Below, one piece after another: positions 16,218 through 16,227 of a DNA stretch of 16,227 nucleotides (position 1 is the first letter of the stretch; every line of letters begins with the position of its first letter). A model generated the notes under the pieces. That model was not told where the DNA came from. It was given only the letters and a program-made list of their open reading frames with translations, and made no database searches. The DNA comes from Spirochaetota bacterium (GTDB lineage Bacteria; Spirochaetota; UBA4802; JAFGJZ01), in NCBI GenBank assembly GCA_023396615.1, contig JAEWVM010000087.1, positions 1-16,227 of the forward strand. The letters run 5' to 3'. The position numbers and the translations under genes are program-made.

Positions 16218-16227
16218 GCGTTTCTTT

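Overview
The window looks like the chromosome of a spirochaete or a close relative: AT-rich, with tight operons. The strongest pointer is the gene at 8760-10229, which matches what I recall as the spirochaete-restricted 'spiro-SPASM' family. A lipoprotein with a loose, spirochaete-like lipobox and the citramalate route to isoleucine, well known from Leptospira, agree with this. The genus cannot be fixed from sequence alone. There are no rRNA, tRNA, CRISPR, insertion sequence or phage genes, and nothing looks recently acquired.

Layout. 1-656 (minus) is the 5' part of an RMD1/YagE (DUF155) gene that runs off the left edge. A 370-base divergent gap holds its promoter and a set of TTAACA repeats in front of gdhA. 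1027-5930 (plus) is a redox and nitrogen block: NADP-type glutamate dehydrogenase, terminator, NfnA and NfnB (electron-bifurcating NADH/ferredoxin:NADP+ oxidoreductase), hairpin, and a NapH-like membrane polyferredoxin with its own terminator. NfnAB can make the NADPH that glutamate dehydrogenase spends.

6137-12976 (plus) is one tightly packed, probably co-transcribed run of seven genes: citramalate synthase (cimA), a parvulin-type prolyl isomerase lipoprotein, the spiro-SPASM protein, an SpsF-like cytidylyltransferase-family protein, and a complete biotin ECF transporter (bioY, bioM, bioN). Most junctions overlap or abut. The region before cimA carries an inverted repeat and a short Leu/Ile-rich open frame that may be regulatory.

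12959-16151 (minus) converges on that operon: a DEAD-box helicase overlapping a YkgJ-type cysteine-cluster protein, then a zinc-ribbon multi-pass membrane protein of unknown function whose end overlaps bioN by 18 bases.

The most unusual part is 8760-11003. The spiro-SPASM protein appears to fuse three things: a degraded copy of the SpsF-like fold encoded next door, a radical-SAM-like domain in which all three cluster cysteines are replaced, and an intact SPASM cysteine domain. The result is a radical-SAM-shaped protein that probably cannot do radical SAM chemistry.
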